Shown here: positions 33,501 to 44,559 of the stretch, in pieces
Layout of the letters: each line of letters opens with the position of its first letter
Position numbering within the stretch: the stretch's first letter is position 1
Assembly (NCBI GenBank): GCA_950097015.1
Contig: CATNEN010000031.1
Coordinates: forward strand, 620,001 to 684,000
Length of the DNA: 64,000 nucleotides
Origin: Macrostomum hystrix
Taxonomy: Eukaryota; Platyhelminthes; Macrostomidae
Reading direction: 5' to 3'
Translations under genes and position numbers: made by a program
Notes under the pieces: generated by a model
Told to the model about the DNA's origin: nothing
Database searches by the model: none
What the model saw: the letters and a program-made list of their open reading frames with translations, nothing else

Positions 33501-36500
33501 CACAGCTACTACGCCAATGTAGAACTATATCACTGCGACAGAATAAACAGTCAAAAGCAGAGAAACAGCCAACCTTGATGTTCAATATAGCTTTATGCCT
33601 AATAGATTTATCTAAACTCACAATCGAAAGCGAACTAAGCGAAATATGCGGTTATTTCTCTACTGCTCTCCCACTGTCTTTTACTGTAACTTTGAAATTA
33701 AGCTTAACAAGCTTACTGCAAAGAAAGCATGGCTTTTATTCTACAGTCTGTACTTAAAAGCCATCTTTTAACTCTACGAAAACGTCGCAAGAAAAAAAAT
33801 TTATTGACAACACCGACTTGTCTTTTTGGGGTATTCTATTAAGTAGAATTCCGGCCAATTATTATCCAGTGCACAAGCCCACCTGCTTAAGCCGCTTCTC
33901 CTGGCCACCGCTGGTTTCCTCAATGCGCCGCCGCTCGTCCCGCACAGCCGTCAGCTTAGCCTCCGCTTGAGCCGCGTGCGACCTGGCAATATGGTAGTTT
34001 TTTAGCGCCTGCGCCAATTGCTTTACGTTGTCCACCAGCTCCTCCTGGCTGGCAGCGCACATCTCGCGGCATTTACACAGTAGCTTGGCCGAATTGTCGC
34101 GGATGTCCAAGAACCTCGGCGCCATCTTTGCACTAAAAATCTTGGCTACTACGCCATGATTTACGCTTTGGCTGTGTGTTATGCCCAGCACTGTCTTATA
34201 AAATTTGAACAGAGAGTAGCAATTTGCGCCAGAGACAAATCGCGTGCGCTCCAGAAGGTGCAGCTTCTCAACTCGAGATAGAAAAAGCTTCTTTAAATCT
34301 TTGGAGTATTGCTCCTCAATCTCGGCCCTACGGCGATAGAATTCGTTCAGCTCCAGAAGCATGGCGCTCTCCCATTCCATGCGGTTGTCAACAAGACGCT
34401 GCTGCTCAGAAAGCTGGACGCGCAGTTCTAGTAGTGGGGAATGTGGGTTTCTATCATAATTAAGGCACACTGACATTGGTTTGGTACTAAATATAAATGC
34501 TAGATGTTATTTGGACAAATAAAAACATTACATGCATAGAAAAGGTATGAGTGATTCTTTTAGTCATAAAAAAGACAAAATACATGAAAATAAGCATAGT
34601 TAAGATCTTAATGCCATAAAACCATTAGCTAAATTAGCAAACAGAGAGGGGAAATTTCAAACTATTGTGATATTATTCAAATATTATTTGTTCTAATAAA
34701 CTGTCTTAACAATCAGTGCATTTACAATGCACATAATTTTACATTTCAAAATTATGCAAATTTCTTTTATTTTATATGCAATTTTTTTACATTTAAACTG
34801 ATATGTTGCCAATTTCATTTGCCTTTGATCTTTAACCATAAAGAGCTTAAAGTATTGTCCTAAAGTATGGGAATAATTGAAAAACTTGAAGTAGTTTATT
34901 GATTAAAGTTCAAAAAGTCACAGAAGGCAAGGTCTTGTTAGCAAAATGACTTCCACTCATCTCTGCAATTACTATAAACTAATTTACTGTTACAAGTATT
35001 TAATTTAATGTCACACTTTAGGAAATTCAGGCCAACACATATTTGAGACGAAATTGCAACTCAAATTAAGCAAGGAGTGTATTAAAAAATTAAAATATGT
35101 GAATGTGAATCTCACTTGTCACCAGGGTCTTCAGCAAGAATCACTGAATATCTCAACCATGCTGGCTTATATGGCTTTGAAAGTTCATCATAAAGGGCAG
35201 AAATGTTGATTCAGACAGTGGACTTTCACATAAATCAGTCATTTGGTTTTGGGAGCTATTGTGAAATAGGCAGTAGGTATTTGAAATACCCCTGCTGATG
35301 GTTTTCTCCAGTGGAAAATAGTATGATCTTTCTACTCTTAAGGGGCATGTTAGGAATAAAATTACTAAGGAGTTAGTAAAACAGGAAATAATTGGCTTTA
35401 GAAACCATTTTAGTAGTGATACAGCTACTGGGAGGATGCTGGGATATATTCCCTTTACTAGGCAAACCTATGTCATTTTGGTATTCTTTTGTTTCTTGAT
35501 CTCCATTCCTAGGCACTTCTGTTATACAATCCCCATGTAAAAGTTGCAGTTAAAGAGTGGACAAACAGATAAAATGCTATAAAATCAATGTCCCTGTAGA
35601 AACCATTTTCTAGTGGTTATTATTTTTTTAGTATTGAGTGCCTAGTTCAACTGAAACTCAGCAAACTAACAGAACCCTATATTCACTTTTGTTACTAGAT
35701 TTTTTAATAGAAGAATATAATTGAAGAGTATCAAGTACACCATTTTACCTCCTATTTTGACCAAAGTCTTGTTTATTTTGAATTTCAAGTTTGTGCATGC
35801 GCGTCACTCGGGACAATTTTGGCCATAGACAGTCTGAATTGAATTTCTTCTGTTTCAATAGAAAGGGACTTTGTTTGAACTGAATTTCCAGAAGCACTGA
35901 TATTTCCTAAAGTGTTTGAATTGAAGTTCTGTTTGTTTCTTTTGAACAAGTCTTTGACTTTGGTAAAATGGTGTAACAACTTTAAGTTTTCAGAAGATTT
36001 GTATTATGATCCCCCCAAGTTTAAAATTCTTTAGTCTGGGATTGTGTAACAATAGTATGTTTCTCATGAACAAATTATTATAATGTAGTTCTTTCAGTAC
36101 ATTTGTAAACATGCCACATCACTCACTTTCCTTAAACTATCCTATAATAGTAAAACACTGTCATCCAAACCTTAAATTTTTTGTAAAATGAAAGTGAGGG
36201 GGTGATAGGCCTCCGATTTATTGTCTTTTTTTGTTTCTTATTGTTTCTTGAGCAATGCACTGGAAGAACTACAAGGGGTGTTAAAAAGTCTTTGGATTTC
36301 TTTGCATAACTCTTTTTAACAGCTGGCAGTAGTAACAGTAAAATTTTTTTTTTCACATTGGCTTTAGAGACAAATTAAACTATTGAAATTACTTAAAAAA
36401 TATCACTGTTCAAAATTTATGCCTCCTTGACTGTAGTGGGGTCACACAAGTGAATATGTACGTATGTTGAGTTTTAGTTTAACTAGGCACTTGACAACAA

Positions 36501-39500
36501 GTTTTGTTTTGCACAAAGAGAAATTTTGCACTCACTCTTGTTACATGATCCTCACCTTGCCAAACTAAGTTGCAATCAATTGGGAAAGAGTGAGGACAAG
36601 AGAAAGAGAAGAGAAATGAGGTATGCATTACCATTTTTATAAGTACAAGCATGCCTTGTGTGCTACCCCCTAGTCTTTCAGTGTGGTAGCACATAGGTAA
36701 GTTGCAAATCTGGATAAAAACTAAGTTGCACCAGACAGGTGAAATTTTGAGGTTGGGCATGAATAAACACAAAAAAAATTAATTGCTATATGTTCTTTTG
36801 CTTTCAGTTATATTTTGCATACAAACAATTTAGTCTTTTCTTTTTGAAAATCTATTATATATTTTTCTAATTATAATTATCAATGACAATATCAATTTTG
36901 TCTTGATGTACATGTTTCTGGATACCATGCTGGCATACACTAGCATGCAATTAAAACACAGTCTAACCTTGGCATGCAAATATAATTTTCCCTATTTACT
37001 TTCTGATATACACCCTCATGATCCAGATTATGGCTTAGGCAGGCAAGGCTAAATATTGTTGGTGCCCATACATGCGCAACACCCGGCTGACCTGGCCAAA
37101 CTGGCCGACCTGGCCGGGTGAAACGAGGGCCAAGCAAGGTAAGTCGCAAAAACCAATCAACCAAGCGCAAACAAATCAAAGGGGGGACCAAGGGACAAAA
37201 AAGGAAGGTGTGAAGAAAAGGAAAAGGAGAGAGAAAAAGAGAGCAAATGAGAGCAAACTAAGTCATAAATAGAGCAATGAAACAAACTAAGTCGCAAATG
37301 AGAGCAAACTAAGTTGTAAATAGAGCAAAAACTAAGTTGCACGGCCGGCTAAGATTTGGGAGGTTGCACATGTATGTTGGTGCATGTAATGGTTCCCCGA
37401 TACATATTCAGATTTATATTTGAAATATAACACTCTGGCTCTGTCATACCAAATCACATGAAAATTTACAGTCTTTGAACAGCAAGCGAGTTATCAGTGC
37501 ATATCAAATTTGGAGTCGATTCATAGTACAGTTCAAAAGTTATTCACATCTGAACTGTGCTCGCCTATCTCTGCAATGCATTTATATTTATATTCAGAAT
37601 AGAGCCACTTTCACTGCATCAATTTCAACCAAACTTTACAGTGTTCGAACAGCAAGCGAGTATTCACGTCTGAACTGTGCTTGCCTATCTCGGCAATGCA
37701 TTTATATTTATATTCAGAATAGCTAGCCACTTTCGCTGCATCAATTTCAACCAAAATTTACAGTCTTTGAACAGCAAGCGAGTTATCAGTGCATATCAAA
37801 TTTGGAGTCAATTCGTAGTACAGTTCAAAAGTTATTTACATCTGAACTGTGCTAGCCTATCTTCGCAATGCATTTATATGCAATCTTAGAGGCCATATTT
37901 ATATTCAGAATAGAGCCACTTTCGCTGCATCAATTTCAACCAAACTTTACAGTCTTTGAACAGCAAGTGAGTTATCAGTGCATATCAAATTTGGAGTTGA
38001 TTTGTAGTACAGTTCAAATTTTTGCGAACCCACCGGTACATTTCCCAAATGCAACTATTGTGTAATACTATCCACCTCACTTCCACCCCACTTACTATAC
38101 AATGCGGGGCCAATCAGAATGTGGCAGGGCTCGATCACACACTGCGCAGTGTGAAGCATAAAGGTTGGATAAATGGGGACTTTCCATCATGGTTCACTTG
38201 CATGTTTGTTTTCTCCACTATAAAAACCCATAGTTTTTCATAGCGCACTAGCTAAATATAAAAGAACAAACAATAGCAATATTAAAATTAATGCAGAACA
38301 ATGATCGTACAGCTAAATTGCAGATTCACTTTCCACACTATTTTGCAAGAGAAATCTTCTGTGATAGCAAGAATTCGGGATTAAGAAAAGGCGATCGAGA
38401 CAGAATTTATAGACAAATGCAAGGAGGAGCTGTCAATGACTTACATATAAATCTTAAAAAGAAGTCATAGTCTTTCCTTACCATATGCTGGTAAAGTGCA
38501 AGTACAGTAAAAAGGACAGGGCTCAATAGCCTCTGACATATTGTTTACGCCCATAGACTATACCAGTAGACCCACAGTCTCTTCCTTTTTGAAGAGAAAG
38601 ACTGTATGTCCGACGCCTTGAAACTCCAGACTTTATGTGTGAATTAAAGTGTGAAGTTCACACTCAATTGATAATTTGATTTCATTCAATAGTGGCCTCT
38701 TAGAACTTTTAAGAGGTTTGGTTTTCTTTCCACTCACCAACACAGAGTTTGTGTCTCGCATCTCATACGACTGAGGGTGTTAAGGATGATTGGGAAGCTA
38801 AGAATAAAAAAGCATCATTCTGTACCAGTAAGCAGCTACCAAAAGGAAATTAATGAAACATGCTAAAACATTTATTGATCATGGCTGTTCGAAGACTGTA
38901 AAGTTTGGTTGAAATTGATGCAGCGAAAGTAGCTCTATTCTGAATATAAATATGGCATCTAAGATTGCATATAAATGCATTGCGAAGATAGGCAAGCACA
39001 GTTCAGACATGAATAACTTTTGAACTGTACTACGAATCGACTCCAAATTTGATATGCACTGATAACTCGCTTGCTGTTTGAAGACTGTAAATTTTCATGT
39101 GATTTGGTACAACAGAGCCAGAGTGTTTGTTATATTTCGAATTTAAATCTGAATATGTATCGGGGAACCATTACATTGTTGGTGCCCCCTCTGTTAGTGC
39201 TAGTGCTATTGTCAAGATTTATCTCAGCAAGTACATTTCTTGGCTATGCCTTGAATTTTGGCCCATTTACCATTTTACTGTGTGACTTGAAATTTTAACA
39301 CAAAAAACTTTAATTTCATGATGTGATATCTATAACTTAGGCCTAAGCTTTACTTCTAGGAATAACATTGTAAGTAGAACTGAAGTTCTAAAAGATATAA
39401 AAACTTACCCTTGATTCTTGACTCTAAATCAACAAGGGTATCCTTGTCTTTTTTTGCTCGAAAGCTCATACTAAGCTGAGGGTTTAGTTGCTGCAGCATT

Positions 39501-40542
39501 CTGATGTAGGCCTTAATAAGTCAATATGCGATACTCAGGTTGTGCAGCCAGTAAAAATTAACGCTTACATAGAAGAAAATTAACTATTTTGCTGAGTTTG
39601 TACGTGTCAGATCTTAGGTATCCAAAGATTCCAAGTTAGACCTGTGCTATTCTTATTTCGTTAGGCTACAGAACTTCATTATCATTATAATATTAATATA
39701 AATTGCATTAGAATATGTTTACTCAATAAAATATTTCAAGCTTCAGGACACGGCTAAAAGGCTTCCCAGTGGGCTTAAATAAAACTTTAAGCAGAATACT
39801 ATATTTAGTAGAGCAATATAGGCCTAGACCAACGTACAATTTAAAAAATGATTTAACCTAGTTTCTATGAATAATAAGTTTGAAAACATTTTAAACATCA
39901 ACTTCACTTAAACACAAAAACTAAATTTGCGCGCATACGGCTATTGTAAATCTGATATTAAACTACAAAATTTCAAGACCCGAATATAAGGACTACTTAT
40001 TCTTCTTAATCATTCAGCTTCAATATTTTTTACTTTTTTTCGACATTAGTCTGTTTAGCTTTTGAAGTTAAGAAGTTAAGAAGTTAAACTGAATGTTCAG
40101 TTAAAGTCATTGTAAGCTACTCGAATGCACCCTATAAAAATGCTATAACAAAACATAAACTTCTGTTAGTGCGCTTTTTATCTCCGCTTTACTATTTAGT
40201 CAAAAGTCATTGTACAACGCTCAAACGTGCAGATAATGCGCCGATCTCTATGGTAAAATCATATAGTCAATCTATTAAAAAAGCGTGCTGATAATTAAAA
40301 AACGTGCAGATAATTTATGTCAATGGCAAAACTTTAACATGGTTTTTCAGTGTGTATATTTTAAGTAGCAATTTAACGAAACAACAGTACAGCAAAGAAC
40401 TGTATCATATCCGTCATTTTGGCAAATTAAAGGTGCACCCACTCACGTTTTCATGAAAGTTGAGTTTCAAGGTGACCTGCCGTGGCTCGGCATGGTTGCC
40501 GCTGTTAGCCACAGCGAGTTCTGCTGGCATAGACGCTGGCAT
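27557..40542 (-). CDS. SRGAP: srGAP-type Rho GTPase-activating protein (F-BAR, RhoGAP, SH3)
   Basis: Nine exons on the minus strand: 40447-40542, 39409-39490, 33883-34427, 31917-32200, 31534-31829, 30496-30922, 30147-30416, 29598-29881, 27557-28857. All junction phases agree; 1194 aa in total. The F-BAR domain spans about residues 50-400 (LRVQLSEQQ, RRRAEIEEQYSKDL, FHNALAR). RhoGAP spans about 555-740: the arginine finger sits in GVFRVPGSQ, with GVLKCYLRDLEEPIFP and the LNHLSQFADENLMDSYNLS asparagine region. The SH3 domain is about 765-822 (AKYAFEARTPRELSFGKGDV). A 370-residue Ser/Ala/Pro/Gln-rich tail ends in PPPKVAPKPKVFK. The family couples membrane curvature to Rac/Cdc42 inactivation and, in other animals, Slit-Robo signalling. 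Exon 1 is the least certain; translation could begin at MSFRAKKDKD (39469). Intron 2 (5 kb) holds a MULE-like element and a MITE. Confidence 0.92.
29181..29584 (+). mobile_element. tRNA-derived SINE at an srGAP splice donor
   Basis: The head GGATAGCTCAGTCAGTAAGG (box A) and GGTTCGACTCC (box B) looks like a degraded tRNA. A unique body follows (GAGTACCGACATTTCGTCGG) and an ATT tail. A 12-bp target duplication ACTAGCTGCTCA flanks it at 29169-29180 and 29585-29596. The right duplication overlaps the srGAP exon 8 donor GTGAGC (29592-29597). It is antisense to srGAP and belongs to a different family from copies A-D. Confidence 0.85.
35116..35250. repeat. dispersed repeat, copy 1
   Basis: TTGTCACCAGGGT, CAAGAATCACTGAATAT and GGCTTTGAAAGTTCAT blocks recur in the same order at about 55828-55990. 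The family is not recognised; copies are roughly 70-75% alike by eye. It lies in srGAP intron 2. Confidence 0.55.
37067..37376. mobile_element. hAT-like MITE, copy 2
   Basis: Same family as 5020-5291, with the same termini (CATACATGCGCAAC, and GTTGCACATGTATG with one change). It is about 310 bp with extra AGAGCAAA subrepeats. The flanking 8-mers TTGGTGCC and TTGGTGCA match in seven positions. It sits exactly at the left edge of the MULE-like element 37384-39177, splitting that element's target duplication from its TIR. Confidence 0.8.
37384..39177. mobile_element. MULE-like element with ~290-bp TIRs
   Basis: The terminal inverted repeats start ATGTAATGGTTCCCCGATAC and run to about 37648 on the left and 38888 on the right. 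The inner part of the left arm is tandemly reiterated about three times (37470-38020). A 9-bp duplication TGTTGGTGC flanks it (37057-37065, displaced by the MITE, and 39178-39186). The roughly 860-bp centre has no transposase. Nine-base duplications with long TIRs fit Mutator-like transposons. It lies within srGAP intron 2. Confidence 0.8.
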
Positions 40543-40543
40543 A

Positions 40544-41271
40544 TCAGTTCAATAGCTTGAAAATGCTTCGCGCGGCCGCCCTCGGAAATAAACTTCCAGC
40601 CATAGCCTTCAGAGTCGCGTTCGCAGCATAGAAGTCATCGCCCTCAATGATATTTAGTTGCCTGACCCGCATCAAGTAGCGGTAGATGGCCGCACGAATG
40701 CAGATTAGCAACGCTGGTGAATAAAATCCGCCGTCAGGCTTACGAGCCGTGCCGTAGAACAGTCGCAGCACACGGTTGACTTACTCCCGCTCAGCCGTCA
40801 GCAGATCAATTTTTAAGGACGGATTCGATTCCATGAATTCCAACAGCCTTTTGACGTACTGATCCGTCTGTCGTCTGGTATTGTTTCTGGAATTTCTGTG
40901 GCGCAAGAAATTCCCGCGTCCCCACTTCCGGCACTTCCTGCGCTGTATCACGGAGCAGTACCCGCTGTAGCTTCTGCGAAGCTTCTGCTGTAGCTTCTAC
41001 CCAAAGGACATTATTCTGACGTTTCTCAATGTTACCCGTTATCCTTGTTACGCCAGTTATCGTTTTTCGCGCGAATTTGAGTTTAATGAACGAAACCATA
41101 CTTATGCCGCTCCACCAGACGCTCGTCCATTTGCTTTTCCACAAACCGACCCTCTGTTTGCTGTTGAAGGAGAATGCAAATCTGTGATGATGACATTCCA
41201 GAAATGGCTTCTCCTGGCAGTTTCTTGTAGTCTAAATAGTAGACACGCTTAGCCTGTGGCTCCATGGCCAT
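40544..41271 (-). pseudogene. Crypton-type tyrosine recombinase relic (DUF3504-like), minus
   Basis: Broken frames on the minus strand read TDQYVKRLLEFMESNPSLKI, a stop at about 40780, then VLRLFYGTARKPDGGFYSP and IRAAIYRYLMRVRQL. This order matches the N-terminal SAM-like part of Crypton-derived recombinases (DUF3504, KIAA1958/QRICH1 relatives), with the RK-DG-xY signature. The catalytic RHRY domain is absent. The frame closes on a TGA that overlaps the proposed srGAP exon 1 start. An ORF at the head (41271 down to 41083) may be its unrelated or frameshifted 5' part. Confidence 0.6.
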
Positions 41272-41318
41272 GTTGTAGATCGCGTGATTTCTGGGTTCTT
41301 CTTAAACTTCTGACGCTC

Positions 41319-41480
41319 TTAAAGATATGTATAATCTTTCCCACTTATTTCGGCTGCCAAGGTGTAAAGGCTCGAGGCGCAAATTTATTGACCGAGGCGA
41401 AGCCGAGGTCAATGAAATTCGCGCCGAGTGCCTTTGCACCCTAGACAGCCGAAATAAGTGGGAGAGATGGTATGTATCCC
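41319..41480. repeat. large hairpin between two Crypton relics
   Basis: Arms of about 70 nt pair at roughly 80% identity: CCCACTTATTTCGGCTG near 41339 against CAGCCGAAATAAGTGGG near 41450. The centre GAGGCGAAGCCGAG is itself self-complementary in part. TATGTATCCCCCACTTG just right of it recurs inverted at about 42302-42321, past the plus-strand relic. Confidence 0.7.
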
Positions 41481-41637
41481 CCACTTGGCTGCCGACTTTC
41501 ATTGCACTTTAAGTCTTCTGTTTCTTGCTACGCTCTGTCTGTAGTCTATGGTGAAAATCAAAATCCGAGAGGAGGGTAGACGCTAAAAAAGACAGCCTTT
41601 ATGCGAAAAAGACAGAACAGGACAGAATAGCAGACGC

Positions 41638-42207
41638 TTGTATATGTCTAGCCCTCGATTTGAAAGCTTGACTGAGGCCGAGGCGGAGGCCATGATTGGC
41701 GGCACGGTCCCTCCGAACACCGTAAAGAAATGCGAGTGGATGCTGTCTACTTTCAATGAATGGCACGCGTTTAAGAAGCAAGAATGGGCGACGAATGGTG
41801 GACCATCCATCATGGTTATCAAGGACATGGATGAGTTTGACAAGACGGACCTGAACTTTCTCCTGAAGTTGTTTATCCTGGAGGTCCGGACAAAACGGAA
41901 CGAACGGTACTCGGCTGGTACCCTGAAGGACTTCTTCTCAATGCTACAATACCAAATGCGCAACGTGCATCGCAAGGACTGGTGCCTCTGGACGAATGTC
42001 GAGTTTGCCGAGTGCAGAAGAGCGTTGGACGCTGCTATGAAGCTATCAACTGCTGAGGGCAAGGGCGTCGGGCTCAAGAAGTCTGACCCGGTGTCAAAGC
42101 CCATCGAAGATGACTGCTGGACGGAGGGTGTGTTTGGTTCCGAGCGTTCTCGTTTTGCACTTTCTTTGTTTATTTCCCCAGACGGGTGTGACTTATGTCT
42201 GTGGTAA
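41638..42207 (+). pseudogene. Crypton-type recombinase relic (DUF3504-like), plus
   Basis: A 189-codon open frame with TVKKCEWMLSTFNEWHAF, LNFLLKLFILEVRTKRNERY, SAGTLKDFFSMLQYQM and a C-terminal CWTEGVFGSE. This is the N-terminal region of the DUF3504 family, in which Crypton recombinases and their domesticated relatives share a long N-terminal segment before the RHRY catalytic domain. The catalytic part is missing and the frame ends in unrelated sequence. It is divergent from the minus relic 370 bp away and not an obvious copy of it. Short inverted repeats (about 41471-41495 and 42297-42322) flank it. It could alternatively be a truncated captured gene. Confidence 0.6.
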
Positions 42208-42689
42208 AAGTTCTGTTTCGCGCGGGGGCGCGGGAAATAAATGATTTATTGCCCTAGGGCAAATAAACGAAACGCGTTACGACATATACAATGTTGGCGG
42301 GCAAGTGGGGGATACATATAGATATATTCTCGCAAAGTGTGCAGATAACGGATGTCTATGGCCACGAGAGAGAATAATTTCGCGTTCGTACAATCCGTCT
42401 AACACTAACACTAACTTTCTACATGTAGTGCTGTAACAGCACTCGAAAGTTAGTGTCAATCCATCTTAGTGTTCTAAATAGTCCCGTTCGTTTGTCTATA
42501 ATTTTAACGCCGGTAACGGCCAGCTTAATCTCACTGCACTAGCCAAAGAAACAACTTAAACGCGTTGTTTCTGTGCAAGGCTAGATAAGTCAGGAGAGTT
42601 AGGTGCTGCAAGAGAGCAGGGGTCGGATTAAGGAGAATTATTTCTAAGCTCACAACAACAACAACAACAACAAAGTACGCTGTCAGGTG
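42208..42689. other. spacer between Crypton relic and LINE
   Basis: No gene. It contains a near-palindrome TTATTGCCCTAGGGCAAATAA (about 42247-42267) and the right inverted copy of the GTATCCCCCACTTG motif. Confidence 0.4.
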
Positions 42690-43040
42690 GAAAAGGCAGC
42701 GTCACAGTGCACGCTTCAGAGCCTGGGCGCGAACAAAGGCCGCACCGCCGGCAGTGTCCGGGGCGCCAGCATCGGCCAGCAGGCAGTCGACGAAACGCCG
42801 AGTTCGGGCCTGGCCGCGCCGGTAGGGTGCCTGCAGCGTTAGCAGCAGCACCTCCTGCACCGGCTGCGGGCAGTAGGACTCGGCGCGGATGATGTGGCCT
42901 GCAAGCTGGAGTCGCCGAAGTCGCAGCAGTTCACTCGGACGGGCCAGGCCGGCGCGACGATAGAGTGCCGCGTTAGTGATCCGCTCGTCGCTGATCTTAA
43001 AGGCGGCACGCATATAGATACGAAGGCAATCGAAAGGGAG
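42655..43040 (-). mobile_element. LINE 3' end, minus
   Basis: The frame from 43013 to 42702 encodes ISDERITNAALYRRAGLARP, LQLAGHIIRAESYCPQPVQE and GQARTRRFVDCLLADAG, the region following the RT domain in non-LTR retrotransposons. The 3' tail is a (GTT)n run at 42655-42672. The same protein segment and tail appear on the plus strand at about 45060-45412, so both are 3' ends of one LINE family. Confidence 0.75.
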
Positions 43041-43094
43041 TTTTTCAAACCTTGATTTTTATCATCGTATGAACATGGTATATATGATATATAT

Positions 43095-43273
43095 TGTAAG
43101 CAGCTTAGAGTTCGCGGCCCGCAGTGTACACTTCGGAGGGTAGAGCGTACACGCCTGCGTGCGTGCTTGCGTGGCGTGATTGGGGGGTACGCCCACCCCA
43201 GTGTTGCTGGCCAAATATAATAGTGCTAGCACGCGTTTTATGTGCGTGCCACCTGACAAACCAGCGTCTTACA
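43095..43273 (+). repeat. 5' LTR of a Ty3/Gypsy-like element
   Basis: It begins TGTAAG and ends CTTACA, the short inverted termini usual for LTRs; 179 bp with a TATA-like AAATATAATAG near 43218. One base later comes TGGTGGCAGCGG (43275-43286), a plausible tRNA primer-binding site. The gag frame starts at 43294. No 3' LTR was found in the window. Confidence 0.7.
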
Positions 43274-43293
43274 CTGGTGGCAGCGGTCTCAGC

Positions 43294-44532
43294 ATGACTA
43301 AGCAAGAATCTTTACTGCCGCAAAAGTTCAGCAGCACCGGCAGTGACTCCAATGCCAGAATGTGGCTGAGCATGTTTGAAGACTTCGCCGATGACAGCGA
43401 CAGGGACGATAAGAAGGCGAAGAAGTTGAAGCTGCTGCTGTCTGGAGAGGAACAGATCTTTGTGTGGGAGCTTCCAGGCGAAAAGAAAGTGAGCTACAAG
43501 GAGCTGAAGGTGGAGCTCATCGGGCACTTCGGCAACAGCCTTAGCAGCTACCGGGCGATTGAGTAGTTTGAGGAGCGCAAACATCGGCCAAATGAGTCGT
43601 TGAGAGAGCTGGCGTACAATCTCAAGCTGCTGCACCTCCGGGCTCGGCCAGACGACTGACTCTGTGGACGCCAGGGAGAAGGACATGAAGTTCCGCTTGA
43701 TGCGCCTCCTCCCAGCAGCTGAAAGAGATATGCTGCTCAAAGACCAGGACGCGGACTCGATCCTGTCCGTTGACAGTCCTGATCGACAAAGGGGGGCTCG
43801 CATTGAGTTGGTGAGTCGCCAGTCATCAGCGACGTCAGCAGCGGTGACGGCGGAGGACAGTGGGATCAGCCGTCTGGAGCAGCAGGTTCAGCAGCTGGCT
43901 GCAGGTGTGCGAACGGGAGCCGCAGTCAAGGAAGGCCGTCAAAGGGCCATCAAGTGCTTCAGCTGCGGCGAAGTTGGCCACATCGCGAGGCGGTGCCCGA
44001 GAGCGGCAGGAGCCCGCTGACACCAGCTGCACAGCCGCTGGGAAACTGCTGAGGGTCGGCAGCCTGGGGCCAGCGCCGACCCCCTCTCAAGGGGCCCACA
44101 GATCAGCGTCGTCCATCTTTGTGCCAGTGCGGTTCGACAGGCACAGTTCGCCGGCCCTGCTGGACACGGGCGCGCAGATTTCGCTGATGGACAAGTCGCT
44201 GTACGACAAGCTTGACTGCCAGCTCGACTGCAGCGACATCAGCGTCATGCCGACCTCTGTCGACGGCTCTCGGCTGCGCTGCCTTGGCCTGACGACGGCG
44301 GAGGTTGCGATCGGCAGCGCGATTCGAGAGCGGCTCAGTTTTACCGTGGTGGACGCCATCCAGCCTAAACTGATCCTCAGCATGGACTTCATCGGCCGGG
44401 TGTCGCAGACGGTGACCATTGACATGAAGGAAGTCGTCGTCCGGTTCGACAGCGATACGGTGGCTTTCAGTAGCGAGCAGCCGCGGGCCAGTTGCCGCCT
44501 GGTACCAAGCACCATATGTTCTGGTGCTTGAT
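43294..44532 (+). pseudogene. LTR retrotransposon gag-protease, broken
   Basis: The gag frame (MTKQESLLPQKFSSTGSDSN) runs to a TAG at 43564, continues FEERKHRPNESLRELAYNLK in the same frame, then shifts. The nucleocapsid knuckle CFSCGEVGHIARRCPRA lies at about 43955-44005. A further frame change leads into an aspartic protease with the active-site motif LLDTGAQISLMD (44158-44193). Neither RT nor integrase follows; at about 44550 the sequence switches to LINE. A frame change between gag and protease is normal for such elements, but the stop at 43564 is not. Confidence 0.75.
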
Positions 44533-44559
44533 ACATGGGTTACTTACAAATGATCTCCC

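Noticed and set aside
33239-33757. 172-codon plus-strand frame in an srGAP intron
   Set aside because: No similarity, no domain, no flanking splice logic; composition as in surrounding intron.
38134-38149. Perfect palindrome CACACTGCGCAGTGTG as an operator
   Set aside because: A single occurrence inside a transposon interior in an animal genome; no reason to call a regulatory site.
41583-42104. 173-codon minus-strand frame
   Set aside because: Antisense shadow of the plus-strand Crypton-like frame, which alone has family similarity.
43312-43803. 163-codon minus-strand frame
   Set aside because: Antisense shadow of the gag coding region.
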